Shown here one piece after another: positions 51,839 through 63,651 of a stretch of 64,000 nt of DNA. The stretch's first letter is position 1. Each line of letters begins with the position of its first letter. Source of the DNA: Ganoderma boninense. Lineage: Eukaryota > Basidiomycota > Agaricomycetes > Polyporales > Polyporaceae. The stretch spans positions 6,587,875-6,651,874 of the forward strand of contig CM035304.1 in the NCBI GenBank assembly GCA_002900995.3, in the 5' to 3' direction. Both the position numbers and the translations under genes were made by a program. The notes under the pieces are model-generated. The model saw only the letters and a list, made by a program, of their open reading frames with translations. It did no database searches and was not told the DNA's origin.

Positions 51839-52949
51839 TCCACAACCAGAGCATCGGCGTCGCGGAGGAGACGTTCGGCTTTCCGGCTGGCATCGATGGA
51901 ATCCTCGGGTACGTATATTACGGCATTCAGGTCAGCGTTGTTGCTAAACTGAAGTTGCCGGCCTTCTGCATCTAGGATTGGGCCGGTCGACTTGACTGCT
52001 GGGACTGTTTCTGGTGGCGGGACTGTCCCGACTGTTCTAGACAACGCTGTCGCCCAAGGACTTTTCAGAGACGAGATCGTCGGGATCTCGTTCGAGCCCT
52101 CGACTTGCGAAGGAACGAGCACCAGCGGAGAGCTCACATTTGGCGGGATAGACCCTAGGAGGTTCATCGGACGTCTCGACTTTGTGTATGTCTACATTTT
52201 CGTCCCAGGATGTGGTAACTGACTGAAGGCGTACATTTTCCGTCTCGCGCACGACTAGTCCTATCACTTCCGCGTCCCCAGCGTCCCTGTACGTCGGGAT
52301 TGACCAGGCTATCACTTACGGCTTCGAGAGACAGACCATTCTTTCCTCCGCGTCCGGCATCGTCGACACTGGTACCACCCTCATCCTCATTCCCAGCGGT
52401 ACGCGACATTCTGTTCCAGCCTGCGACTCTCACGTTCTTACTCGCGGTCCTGCAGATGCGTTTGCTGAGTATCAGCAAGCCACGGGAGGCGTCGTTGATT
52501 CCGCCACGGGCCTTCTCAAGATCACCAAGGAGCAGTACGCCGGCCTCAAGAGCCTCTTCTTCCACATAGGCGAGGTACGCACTCTTTCTCCGTTTTTGAT
52601 TCCTCGCACAAGTGGCTCAACGGAGATCATCTCCATCCTCGCATCCGAACAGAACACCTATGAGTTTACCCAGAACGCGCAAGTCTGGCCTCGCGCGGTA
52701 CGTCTTGGCCCACTTCGTGCCGTGCCTTCACGCCTAGCTTCTAATTACCTCGCACAGCTGAATGCAGACATCGGCGGAGATGCCGACAGCATCTACCTCG
52801 TCGTCGCGGACGCTGGCGACTCGAGCGGCTCGGGGCTGGAGTTCGTGAACGGCTTCACGTTTCTTCAGCGTTTCTACCATGTTTTCGACGTCGCGGGCCA
52901 GCGCGCTGGGTTCGCGACGACCAAATTCACGCACGCCATGGCGAATTGA
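51839..52949 (+). CDS. A1 aspartic protease, C-terminal lobe (N-terminal lobe in the gap)
   Basis: Six exon pieces join in frame: 51839-51908, 51976-52185, 52259-52398, 52456-52574, 52653-52697, 52758-52949. The product reads HNQSIGVAEETFGFPAGIDG ILG, TVPTVLDNAVAQGLFRDEIV, SGELTFGGIDPRRF, LYVGIDQAITYG, then the second active-site motif IVDTGTTLILIPS, then YEFTQNAQVWPRA and RAGFATTKFTHAMAN. This is the pepsin family (polyporopepsin-like fungal group), which cleaves peptides at acid pH after secretion. The first DTG lobe, the propeptide and any signal peptide should lie within the gap. The region carries no visible lesion. Confidence 0.8.
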
Positions 52950-53207
52950 ACCATGCGCTTGGTGATTCCCGCTGCCTGCCCCCTCAATAAGCGCGCCGGA
53001 CTGACGGGGATCGTAGCTGTCGAGGAAGGCCCTAGCGCGTGGCTCGTTGCAAACCAGGAACAGCGAGTGAACAGAGTTTTCGTGGTCCAGTACGGGCTCA
53101 AAGTCCGAAGTAAACATATACAGCTACGGTTCGAACAAAACGTCGGCATGCAAAGAGTTCCGTGCCGACCAATTCTATGACCTAAGGACGCTTGGACATG
53201 GAAGGCG

Positions 53208-54370
53208 TCAGAAGCCTGAGATTTGGCCTCTCAGGACCGGCCTGTACGATGAAGGTGGAGCGTCTGAAGGTGTATATATGGGTGGTGGGAATGCAGGATA
53301 ATCCGGTGTATCTGTGCTAGATTCCCTTGTGCGGTATGACGGCGGCAATGTGGAGGATGTCGTAACGGAGAGCTGTGCAGTGCCAGTATCCGAAATTGTG
53401 CCCGTGTTAGAACGAACAGAAGGCAATCTATGGCGATTCAATGACCTGAAATTACAGAAGAGAGAATTAGGCTCACCTTTCATGTTTCACCGGCTCGGGT
53501 CTTGAGCCTTCAACGGTGGATGCCTGCGATACACTTCGCTGCTGACCACTGACAGTCGACGCGTGGTCAAACCGTATCTCGTCTCTGTCATTCCAGGATT
53601 GTGTCGACACCATTGAAGCGAGGCTCAGACCTTCTTCCAATTGGCTTGTATAGCGAAGCTCATCGTCTCCCGGAAGAAATGCTGTCGCTAACAAGCCGTG
53701 AGCTCGCACTCCTTCGTGATTCCGCTCAATCAACGTCGCACCTACGAATTCGTCGCCGGTTGATCCTTGCACTCGCCTTGAAAGCACTGGTTGCTAATGA
53801 GCAGAATAGGACATTGCTTCATTGCTACATTTCTGTATTTCGATACGAATAATTACCTCTGAGTAATCACAGGTTCCTTCCTCGATGGTTTGAATATCTT
53901 GTTCCTTGGTGTTCAACACTACTGCCGCCGCGGAAGTGAACAGGATCAGCTCTCTGGAGTAACGGTTCATACGTACAATCTGCAATCTTCTCGCTTGGTA
54001 TCTCCACGTAACGTCGCCATACCAAGATATACAGAAATAGAAGGATCAAAAGTGCTGGAGCAACAATAAACGTTGTGACACTTGATCTGCTGTCGATGGA
54101 CGCATACTTAATTTGCGGGGTTTGTTGATCCGCAAGCAAAGATGTCACTGAACTTTGTGTCCGGGCAGCGATGGTTAACCGAGGAGTCATTAAGTCACTG
54201 TCTTGAGAAGAAGTCGGTGTGAACGGGGTGCCGATGGTGATGGATTCCTCCACATGTCCTGGGACCTCTTTCGTAGTAAATGGGTAAATATCGAGGGCAA
54301 ATGGCCTGCCATAGTCCACAGGACTGGGGGTTGAGTAGGCTTGCACATCCGACTCAGACGTGTCGTGCAT
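53208..54370 (-). CDS. Single-pass membrane protein 2 with PPSYRTR tail
   Basis: Four exons inferred: 54370 to about 53972, about 53916-53855, about 53790-53480 and about 53450-53208. The first ends with a membrane span (VTTFIVAPALLILLFLYILV) and WRRYVEIPSEK. Later parts read LNTKEQDIQTIEEGTCDYSE, LSRRVQGSTGDEFVGATLIE, STVSGQQRSVSQASTVEGSR, and the tail NTGTISDTGTAQLSVTTSST LPPSYRTRESSTDTP. The tail matches the gene at 50439-51738, so the two are paralogs on either side of the protease. The ectodomain start may lie further right, where ectodomain-like pieces (e.g. 55082-55285 and 55370-55560 minus) are visible but could not be joined. Confidence 0.5.
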
Positions 54371-56875
54371 TATACCTCGGAGTGGGCCTCCCTCTCCACG
54401 TCCGGATAATACCCTGGGGACCGCGTAAAGATTAGATTCGAGCTTGATACACCCCAGAACGGTGAGAATTATCTCGTACTGTTACGGTTACTACTTATAT
54501 AACAGCATTCAGTTCTTCTGCGGTTCAATAACACTTCGAAACTCTCACCTCGAAGCAGTCGGTTGTTCAATTTTCTCTAGCGGACAATATTATCAACACA
54601 AACAGAGCAACCTTGAAGCAAGCTAATAACACATTCAAGTGAGCTTCAAATTACGGTACTTCCGTCTCCGAATGAGATTCAGAAAGGTTCCTCTCACTGT
54701 GGAGTCAGGTTCTCCCGATGATGTGGTTGTCGAGTAACCTCGACCTTAGAGGAAGTCGAAATAGAGAGGCATCGAAGAGACGTCGCTAGTAGTCTGGCAC
54801 TGCAGCCTGAGGAGGGCACCAGTCTTATCGCAATGGACTTAGTAGTTATAGGACCCCAAGGTTTATCGAGCGTTGATGTTAAACAATGGATGGCAGATTG
54901 CCGGAGGGCCAGCACCAATACGCATCTGCCACACCCTCAGGCTATTCCGATGTATCAGTAAGGTAACTTCCAAGTAGTCCTATGCAGGCTGTTCGCAACC
55001 ATGATATGTCAGTCTGAGTTCGAGAACATGGCACTTACATCCAAGAGTGTGAACCTGGCCCATGCACATCACCGGCTCCAATCAATCCCCTTGTAGCAGT
55101 CCATCACTCAGTCTTCTCGGTCCTGAAACCGGAACTGATTTCATCGTCTGGATTTCACAGCTTCGGGCGCATGTCCCTTGGATGTGAGCGAGTTGGGATT
55201 CATGTACCACAACAGCTTTACTTTTATTCAGTAAATCTACCGTCCATTCGACGTCGCGTTCTGGTTTCGCGACTACGAAGTGCACGCTTGGATGACGAAG
55301 TGAAGCGAAGAAGGCTGTAGATCAGCATGGTAATATTATGTCAACGCCTCGTGTAACATAATGAGCGCCATTTGAGCCCTGTATCGTGCAACGGCGCGAT
55401 CTCAAAGTTCTCTGAGATCAGCATCGACATGACGATGGCCGAAGCATCCAGTGGCAGGGATATCCCTGATGGCACTCGACCTTCTAACCAGTCAGTCCCA
55501 TTGAAATCTTTCGCTGCCTCACCTTTGCTCTCTCCAGAATCAAACCCCTAGCCTCCCGATTGTCTTCTTCGAGGCCACGTATCTTCCCTCCTGTGACGCT
55601 GCACAGACCTGGCGGAGAATCGACTGAGCGCGGCCTACAAGAGTTGTTCCAGGAGACGAGGCGGGGCGATTCGTCAGGTGATACGTGACCTGAGATAATC
55701 CATCGTACCGCGCATGTTCAAAACTCCACGCGCTCCCTCCGCGCGCACTGTCTACGAGTTACTACGTATTGCAGAGCGGTATTCGGATGCGTACCTTCGT
55801 TCCCACGACCAGACAGACACCGGTCTCCCCAGCGAGGGAAAGGAGCATTCGCCTGCCCTCGCGTAATGCTAGATGTCGCTTGAATGGACTTTACGCTCTC
55901 ACCAGTGTTGGGCCCCACGAGCGCGAAGGTATCTAGACAGATGGCGGACGCAGGGGCAGCCGACCTTCTCTACGACGGTCGAACTGAAGAGGGGCCCAAA
56001 GGAGGCTGTTCCGTTGAAGTACCCTGCTGTCGGAAGCAGCTCAACGAAGGGCCACCCGCATCGCCTCGACCTGTCACGGTTGTCAGTGTTCCAGTGTGCA
56101 CGCTTTCGCGTAGCGCCGCATCTGCGAGCTTGAGGCCACCATGCGCTCGCGCCGCGCCGCGAACACCGAATCAACGCTCGCAAGGGACGCACCGTCGAGA
56201 TGGTGGCCTGCGCGTGAGAATGGAGTCCGGGGTGGTGTAGCGTTCAGCGCCGCGTTCACCAGAGAGGGAAAAGATGGAGAGGGACTTGGGCCGAGAGTGC
56301 GACTTTCCGATGAACTTAGACACAGGAGTCGGAGCCCAGAGAAGGCACTGGAAGAGGAGGGCCCGAAGTTGATAGAGTTCCGTTGCGTGTACGGGCCGTG
56401 CGGTCGGAGTTGGTAGGTGTGTGGCGAATGGAGACGGGTGCGTGCTGTCGTGCAAGGTGCCAGTGGGGAATACGAAGCAATCATTACAGACCGCGGCGAG
56501 AGAAGCAGCGCACGGAAAAGGAGAGAACCATGGTGAGCGAAGGCGCTCACGAATGTCAAACGGCTTTAATGCATCGTCAATAGCATTGTTCGTGCTAATG
56601 AAAGAAAGACGCGACCACGTACCAACCGAGACTCATAACGCTGAACGAATGGAACACAATGCTCTCGATGAATGAATGCGTGCTTTGTCTCCGCGGCACG
56701 TACATAACACCCCTGGCCATCCCGAGAGCTCTCATCTCACGACCACAAATCCCGTGGCGAGTAGTCGACCGCGGTAAGACGTGCGAATCAATGTCGCGAA
56801 GCTGCTGTTCACTGCAAGCTAACGAACTTTTGTGCAACGTCCTGGCAGACAGTCACCCATCAACACGAGCCGCCG
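54371..56875. other. 2.5-kb region without a resolved gene
   Basis: Minus-strand stretches with protein-like character occur at 54918-54694, 55285-55082 (FVVAKPERDVEWTVDLLNKS) and around 55560-55370 (FNGTDWLEGRVPSGISLPLD), but stops and missing junctions prevent a model. They might be exons of membrane protein 2 or a separate broken gene. Confidence 0.3.
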
Positions 56876-57932
56876 ATGGACCGCATCGAAACCGACGGAT
56901 CTGTGTGGTGCACCAAGGATGAAGATTTTTGGTATGAAGACGGCGACGTCATACTTCTGGTCCACGCGACAGCGCTCAAGGTACATGGGCCGCGACTCGC
57001 GAGCTACTGCGGGTACTTCCACGAGCTGTTCGGGCTAGGAAAACATATCGGTGTTGTTTCAGCAGGGGAGGCAGAAGGGTGCAGCGTATACCCCGTAACG
57101 CCCGAGCTCTCCCTCGAGGACTTCAAACATCTCCTCAGAGTCATAGACTCGCCATTGTACGTACATCTTCCGGCCTTCGCGAAACACCCGGAGGGCAAAC
57201 GTTGGACGGCGGACGACTCACCTCTTTACCCCATCCAGCGAATACACCACGAATCCTCTCTCGCAACAGGTGGCAGTTTCCCTCCTCTTGGCAGCGCACA
57301 CCCTCTCTTGCGGCTACGTCCTCGACCTCGCCAAGAAGCGCCTCTGCGAGATCAGGGACGGGCGGACGCCACCAACGACCGACCGTTCCGACTCCGAAGA
57401 CCGCAACATCGACGCCGCGGTCCGCACCATAAAGCTCGGTCGCTAGTATGGAATCCCGGGGGTCCTCAAACGAGCATTGTACGAGCTTCTGTCGAGCTGT
57501 ATATTCGGGCGCGAGTCAGAATCGGCTCCATTCCTCCTGTCCGTGATTGGCACGCTCACCATCGGAAACTCGGAGGAGGATATCCAAAGGCTTTTCGCGG
57601 CGCGCCTGAAGCTGGGAAGGCTTTGGCGCAAATTTATCGTGGAACCACCCTCCGGAGCGTGGTGCGTCCCCGACGACGGGTCTGGCAGAGCACACCGATG
57701 CTGCCGCGCTGGCGAGTCGGAAGAAGCGCGCGCGGGGAAGTGGCGGAACATAGTCTGTGAGGAAAGCTTGCTGGAGGTGGTCTATCCTATCCGGCATGAC
57801 CTCACGATCGACCGGCGGATCGCCCACGAAACGAAGAAGTGGTGCCAGGGGTGTTTGGATAGCAAGAGGCGGGGATGGGAGGTGATGCGTGTTGAGTGGT
57901 GGAACGAGATGGACGCGTGGTTCGGCTTGTAG
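56876..57932 (+). pseudogene. BTB/POZ protein with in-frame nonsense codon
   Basis: Exon 1 (56876-57156) is MDRIETDGSVWCTKDEDFWY, EDGDVILLVHATALKVHGPR, LASYCGYFHELFG, LEDFKHLLRVIDSPL. An intron (GTACGT...ATCCAG) leads to exon 2 at 57239 (LLLAAHTLSCGYVLDLAKKR). At 57444-57446 a TAG interrupts the conserved block just before YGIPGVLKRALYELL. The frame then continues intact to the family end KKWCQGCLDSKRRGWEVMRV and the stop at 57930-57932. The single stop suggests recent loss or a sequencing error. Confidence 0.65.
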
Positions 57933-59106
57933 AAAGGACTTGCGGGGTTATGGGATGCGAGACAGATGTGCGTTTCGGCCATATGTTATCCTTCGCAGGG
58001 AGCGGCAGGTGCTGGACGGAACAACTAAGTCAACTTGTTCCCAGCGCAAATCGGCAAGAAAAATTTACCGACACCTGGGTAGAGACGTGTGCATTATTCT
58101 GAGCAGTGATTACGGACGAGAACTTGTCGAGGAGAGGGAAGTGCATGCCCGAAGGGCGTTTCGTCGGCGCATTGAGATTCGTCGAGGTCTGGAGGTCGAG
58201 GGAAGGTCTGGGTCAAGAGAACGATTGCGATCTGGTGCGTACCTAGTATCGATGGTTTACGCATTCTAACGGGCTCCAGAGGTATGCTCGAATATTTATT
58301 TGATGGAGTGTCTGCGAAGGGGAACAAACGTATGCTTGAGGTCGGTTTGAAGGAGCTGAATGGGGGACGAGCTGAAGTCTGAAGCAGTGTGGTGAACGAC
58401 TCCGAGTGGGCCGATCTGCGGAACAGTGACACCCACGTGGGATTGGTCACAGGCCCACTGGGCCTTGCCGCGCTGCGCGCAGGATAATCCCTTGTCCTTT
58501 TGCAATGCCGCTACGTACTTCCCACTTGTGCCTCCCGCCGCTGGAGTCTGTCCGCTCTCTCGCCGTGGATTGATTCTTTGGGAGGCGGTTGAATGGACGG
58601 AAGGGCGGAGGTGATGTCGCCAAGGTCATCAGCACATGGCACCGCCACGGCAACTCCCATCGCGGCCGCCCACGTCCTTTGCATTGGCAGGCTGATTTCC
58701 CTCTCGTCAGCAATGTCTTCCCTTCCTCCTCGCGTCTCCCTCCCGCTCTGACCACTCCTCTCCCTCGAACGCTCGCTCTTGATACCCTCTTTCTCCTTCT
58801 ACTCCTGTCCCGACGCTCGTGCGACTCGGACAACGGGAGCATCCTTGCTCTGTCGACGCGCACGGGATCCCCTTGCCGACCTGAGGACCGAAGGGTCACT
58901 TCCGCCCGGAGTCCAATCCCCGAGTGTCTTTCGGTGGACTCTTTGCCTCTGTCTCATTCAAACAGACACCGCGAGGCCGCGACCATTCCCCTCCAGCGTC
59001 CAGGTGCGTACTCACGTTGTCAGCATGGGCCTTCTACCTACGCATCGTGCCGCACAAAGCCTTCCTTCGTCCTCTCGCTTCCGCCTCCTCGCACACCCCA
59101 GTCGAC
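57933..59106. other. Intergenic, likely including a 5' UTR
   Basis: Pyrimidine-rich stretches near 58690-58800 look like a promoter or leader for the membrane-type gene downstream. No conserved coding unit was seen. Confidence 0.3.
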
Positions 59107-60527
59107 ATGTCCAGCCTCCTCCTGCCTACCCGAGTCATGCAGCATCTACACCCGTCATCTCACCGTCCAATACACACCGTCGTCCACACCATTCACCACC
59201 GAGATAGCGACGATGACGGCAGCGGCAGCGACGACAGCGACGACGACGGAGATCACAAGGTCCGGCCCACCGTGTGTACCTTGCCTCCCGGTTGCTTCGT
59301 TCTCGATCTCGTCCTGTGCACATTCGAGTGTCCCCCGCTCCACCCCTCACACACACCCACTTGGTCCGTCTTTTCAAGCTCCCTCCCTATGTCTACGACC
59401 ACGCAGACCGTCACACACACCGCAATACCCTCTGGCTCCGGCCCTGCCGCGTCCACCACCACCGGAGACAACTCCACTGCTCCGACCGTGCCCATCTCTT
59501 CCTCAGGCGCCCCTGGCAAGATCGTAGCAGACAATCAAGGACTCAGCGCCGGAGAGCTCGCGGGCGTTATCGTGGGCAGCGTGGGCGGCGCGTTGCTGCT
59601 GCTGCTGTTCCTATGGCTGTGGAGGAGGGGCACGTTCGGGAGTGGGACTCTCTTTGGGTTTAGGTATGGCGACGCGCGCAAGCCAGGATGGGATGGCGCG
59701 ACGCAGGAGATGCGGCAGAAGAATCGGGAAGGGTACCGAATTAGTGTATCAGGTGAGTATCTATAGTTTACACCGCTGGACGCGATCTTGCGGGAGGACC
59801 TCGTACTGCTTGCGGTATGTTCGTCTCGAGATGGACAGCCTGTCCTTCTAGACGGGTATCTTACCCCGGTCGCACTCGACCTCATTGCCGGTGGCGTACA
59901 GCGCGCACGTATGGAATGCTTACTGACCCAATTGCACATCCAGCCACGCCCTCCGATAGCTCGACTCTGTTCGTCCCATTCCTCCCCGGTGCCAAGTCTT
60001 CTTCCTACTCCCATCCGCCCTCCGATTCCTCCGTATCCGCGCACAAGCCCCCACCATTTCCTCGACTCTCCCCGCCGCCCTGGTCAACGTCGTCCTCCGC
60101 GTTTGACAACGCGTACCCCGTGTCTACCATCTCCGCGCACACGCGTTCCCACACCAACTCCGCCTCCCTGTCCGTATCCATGTCTGTATCCATGTCTGAC
60201 AACTCTACCCTCGTCTCGGAACCCGCGTACCTCCGCCCGCCCGAGCGAAATCCGAACGCCAGCGCGAGTGCGTCTCCGCTGGCAAGATACCTGAACGCGT
60301 ACCGTCCGACATCGATACCATTAACGAGGCGGCCGCCGAGCCCCGGGGGGACGGTGTCGACGTCGATGGTCAGCTTCGACCGCACCGATCCCGACAACTT
60401 CGACCCAGACTTGTCGGAGGTAGCGAGCTCGGACGCGCGGTCTGAGTGGGAGCTGGACACGGCGGAGAGCTCGCAGCCGCTCGGACGGCATTTTAGAGGG
60501 TCGGGGTCCGGCGGCGAGGGAGGATGA
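59107..60527 (+). CDS. Single-pass membrane protein 3 (Ser/Thr-rich ectodomain), start uncertain
   Basis: A Thr/Ser-rich segment (STTTQTVTHTAIPSGSGPAA, APTVPISSSGAPG) precedes a clear membrane span AGELAGVIVGSVGGALLLLL FLWLW and the basic stop RRGTFG. A GTGAGT donor follows at about 59754. The cytoplasmic part resumes after an AG near 59943 with FVPFLPGAKSSSYSHPPSDS, SVSMSVSMSDNSTLVSEPAY and an acidic end ELDTAESSQPLGRHFRGSGS. This matches the general build of fungal wall stress sensor-like or mucin-like proteins. It lacks the PPSYRTR tail. The N-terminal frame is ambiguous: two frames are open from 59100 to 59280. Confidence 0.5.
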
Positions 60528-61865
60528 GACCGACGGCGGGAGGGCAGGATGTATGTTTTGATTATCGTTTCGGTGCTAATGTATTGCTTTCTTCGGACGA
60601 AGACCGGGCGGGTGTCAGGGTCAACAGTCCTCGCTCCCGGCGATCCAGCGTATGGGATGGCGGAACACTGCTTTCTCCTTGCCCGGCGATGTGAGTGTTG
60701 GTATTTGATCCGCTCGTCGCTCTTCGCTCTCCTGCGCTTTCTATTTCTTGGAACCCCTTCGTCCATGAGCTCGTCAACATCCTATCCTTTGCATTCTTCA
60801 CCCACGCCTGGCTCGCTCTGTCGTCGGAAATCACTCACCTTGCCCGGGCGCACCCTCCGAGAAGACGAGAACCGTGCAACGTTCGTGCTCCTCGTGCCCC
60901 GATAGGTGAGTCAGCTAGTTATGGCGACTCGCTCGATCTCCACATGCGAGGTACCAGAAATGCTCATGCTCTCTCCGCAGGTTTGTTCAAACGTATCTCT
61001 GGCTCATTCTTGGACAGCGCGAGACGTGGATGATATGTAGCCGTGCACGTAAATATAGCACACACGGGGCCTTCATCGTGACATTCGAGAACGACTGACA
61101 CTCACCCCCGTCATTCCAGAAGGAAGTCTCTGAGCTGGCTCTGCGCAAACCGCTCGAGTCTGGTCTCGCAATCGTACTGACCCCGGCTTGAGTCCAGCGG
61201 GGTCGTCGACGAACTACCCCTTGTTCGGGTACGGCGGCATCTCCGGCTCTAGCTCAAGCCACTCGCGCACCATATCCGAGTCCGAGCCTGGTGCGGGGCC
61301 GTCCTCCGAACACGCCGCCAAGGCGGTGATGCGCCCAAAGGACTCCGGGCGGCAATGTCCCCCTTCGCAGCGCTCGTCGAGGACGACCCCCAGGAGTGTT
61401 GCCTGGTTAGAGTCCGCCCTTGGGACGTCCGTCTGAGAGGTCCTCGAGCGCGCGGTCCGAGCCCGGGACGTGGAGTGGAAGTGCAGGGGAGAGCGTCGCA
61501 TGCCGGAGAGCCCATGACCATGCTGACATTACTGAGGCGTGGGGCGCGCGCGGTGGAGGCGAGCGCGATCGCGCGGTAGAGGATGTATTGAAGGTCTTGG
61601 CGAAGGGACTGGAGTCTGGAGCGCTCGTCTTGACTCGGAGTCGCTCGCCCCTCCTCCTCCCACTCTGCACCCCCCCCCTGCCGTCTGCTGTCTGTCGTGT
61701 TCTCTGCACTACTTGCTTCAGTGGACCCCTTTCCCTGCAGCTCGTCAACAACTCTTATCGCCGAGTCCTCGACCACTGCCTTCGCTCTCGATCATCCTCT
61801 GCCATTCGTTCAGCTTCATCTGGGTCCGCTCGTGAGGTCTTCGACTCTTGTGAGAGCCTCGTACG
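60528..61865. other. Region with possible unassigned exons
   Basis: Ser-rich pieces such as SSTNYPLFGYGGISGSSSSH at about 61200-61260 (plus strand) look coding, but no gene model could be closed. They might be the tail of another membrane-type protein. Confidence 0.3.
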
Positions 61866-62900
61866 ATGGACACGTCCAATAGGAGATTTTCTTACTACTA
61901 TGACTGTGAGTTCTTTGCACGCTGTCCCTGCTTCTCCCCTCCGACCCCTCTTCCAGCCGACGTTGGTTCTTACTCTTTCCCTCCACAAGTTCCGCGAGTT
62001 CTTCCCAGGAACAGGCCTCCTCGAGGATCGTGGCGGGAGGTAAGGGCATGGGATACGCGATAAATGTTTCATTAAAGGATGGTGTCACTGACGAGTCGTA
62101 TAGGAGTATCTTCGAACCTGTACGTACTTATTCTCGCTAGCTGGCACCCGCTCATTTCGTGAACACACGCGCGCGACAGGTTTTCGACAAAACTCTTGAC
62201 GTCTTCCATCCCTCGGCCATCGTGCTCCAGTGCGGCACGGACTCGCTTTCTGGCGACAAGCTTGGCGGGCTCAACCTCACCACACGGCCACGTGCACTGC
62301 GTACAGTACGTGCGCTCGAAAAACATCCCGACGATGCTCTTGGGCGGCGGCGGGTGCACGGTCAAGAACGTCGCACGCGCGCGGCATAGAACGCAACATC
62401 GATACCAACCTGTCGTGGAACGAGTACTTCGAGTCGTTCGGCCCGCGATACCGGCTCGAGGTGCTCGAGAATAACCTCGAGGACCTGAACATCAAGGACG
62501 GGTCCCTCAACGAAATTCAGTATGTGTGCATCTCGTATCATGCCGCACACGAGGTACTGAGTGGTGCAAGAGGGAGAAGTGTTTGAGGTACCTGTCTGAG
62601 CTCAACCCTGCGCCGTCCGCGCAGATGCACTACGTCTCGCGCGAGGGGCTCGCGGAGCACCTCGGCCTTGGCGGCGTGCGCGTACATGCGCCCATCGACG
62701 ACCTGGATGAGAGGCTTGCGCGTACGTCTGCACTGTTTCGTGTTGTGTTATTCTTGCCTGCTCGCCTGACAGTCATTGCATTGTTCTTGTGACAGAGCAC
62801 GCGCGGGGAGGGCAACGCATGGGATGTTGTGCTCGGGCATGACGACAACGGCCGCCTGAAAACAACTATGTACAGTGTGCAAGCTGATGTGCTCAGGCAC
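61866..62900 (+). pseudogene. Class I histone deacetylase (Rpd3/Hos2 type) remnant lacking its catalytic core
   Basis: It starts MDTSNRRFSYYYD, followed by an intron (GTGAGT...CTTCCAG) and SDVGSY, the true N terminus of this family. The next recognisable block, LTLSLHKFREFFPGTG, is normally about 180 residues further on, so the segment holding the His-Asp zinc and charge-relay residues is gone and the frame is broken at the junction. More frame breaks follow near 62028 (before GGKGMGYAINVSLKDG), 62279-62286 (after [17 protein letters not shown]) and 62378-62388 (after [15 protein letters not shown], with loss of the usual WTYET block; the usual Tyr of GGGGYT is Cys). The end [35 protein letters not shown], is still clear. 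It cannot encode an active deacetylase. Confidence 0.8.
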
Positions 62901-62949
62901 TGACAGGACGAGCGGTGTGCATCCAGACGAAACTGCTCACGGACCCGGC

Positions 62950-63651
62950 GCACCCGGTGCTCAGCCTCATCGTGGGCCGGTGGATTGTTTCTACCTACGG
63001 TAGGTTATAGTAGAGGGTAACTGACTGGGCGTTGACCGAACTTGAACTTCTGGACCCCTGTAAAACGCTGTCGGCGCTAACCCAGCGCGCTCAACACCAT
63101 CAGCACGACAGCGCTAAGCACGTCAGCATCCTGCCGTCAAGTGGCCGTCAGCAGCGCCAGCAGCCGCCTAGCTGGCGTCTCAGAGGATCCGGTTACTGTC
63201 CATTGTTCCTAGCAATACTATCACATTCTACATGCCTAAAACATGCTACGGATCAACTGACGGATTCAATGCGACATATGAATGAATCATCAGCAAAAGT
63301 GCAAAAGTCGCGGCTAAGATGGTATGAATTGCTCGAAGCGCCAATTGGTGTACCAGCGCGGGCGGGCGGGCAACATCACTGAGATGGAGGGGCTCGTGTT
63401 GTACTCCAGCACAATATCAGAAGGGATGGGCAGTTGTATGGCAAGCCTTGCGTGATCTAGCATGAGATTGCCTGGTCACGGAGATTGCTACGTATATTGT
63501 ACAGTGCGGCGCGCTCATGCAATGCTACAGGTGGAGATAACACATGATGTAAAGACAGCAGTCACTACACAGCTACAAAGCTGCAGAGGCAATGCTCTGC
63601 ACATGCTACATAGACACAATGAGAATCTATTAACAGATACAGCCACACTGG
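62950..63651. other. Region without a recognised gene
   Basis: AT-richer than the rest of the window; short frames only. Confidence 0.35.

Noticed and set aside
51307..52167. A single minus-strand protein spanning the N gap
   Set aside because: The part right of the gap is antisense to a well-supported aspartic protease. Only the left part (the membrane protein) is coding.
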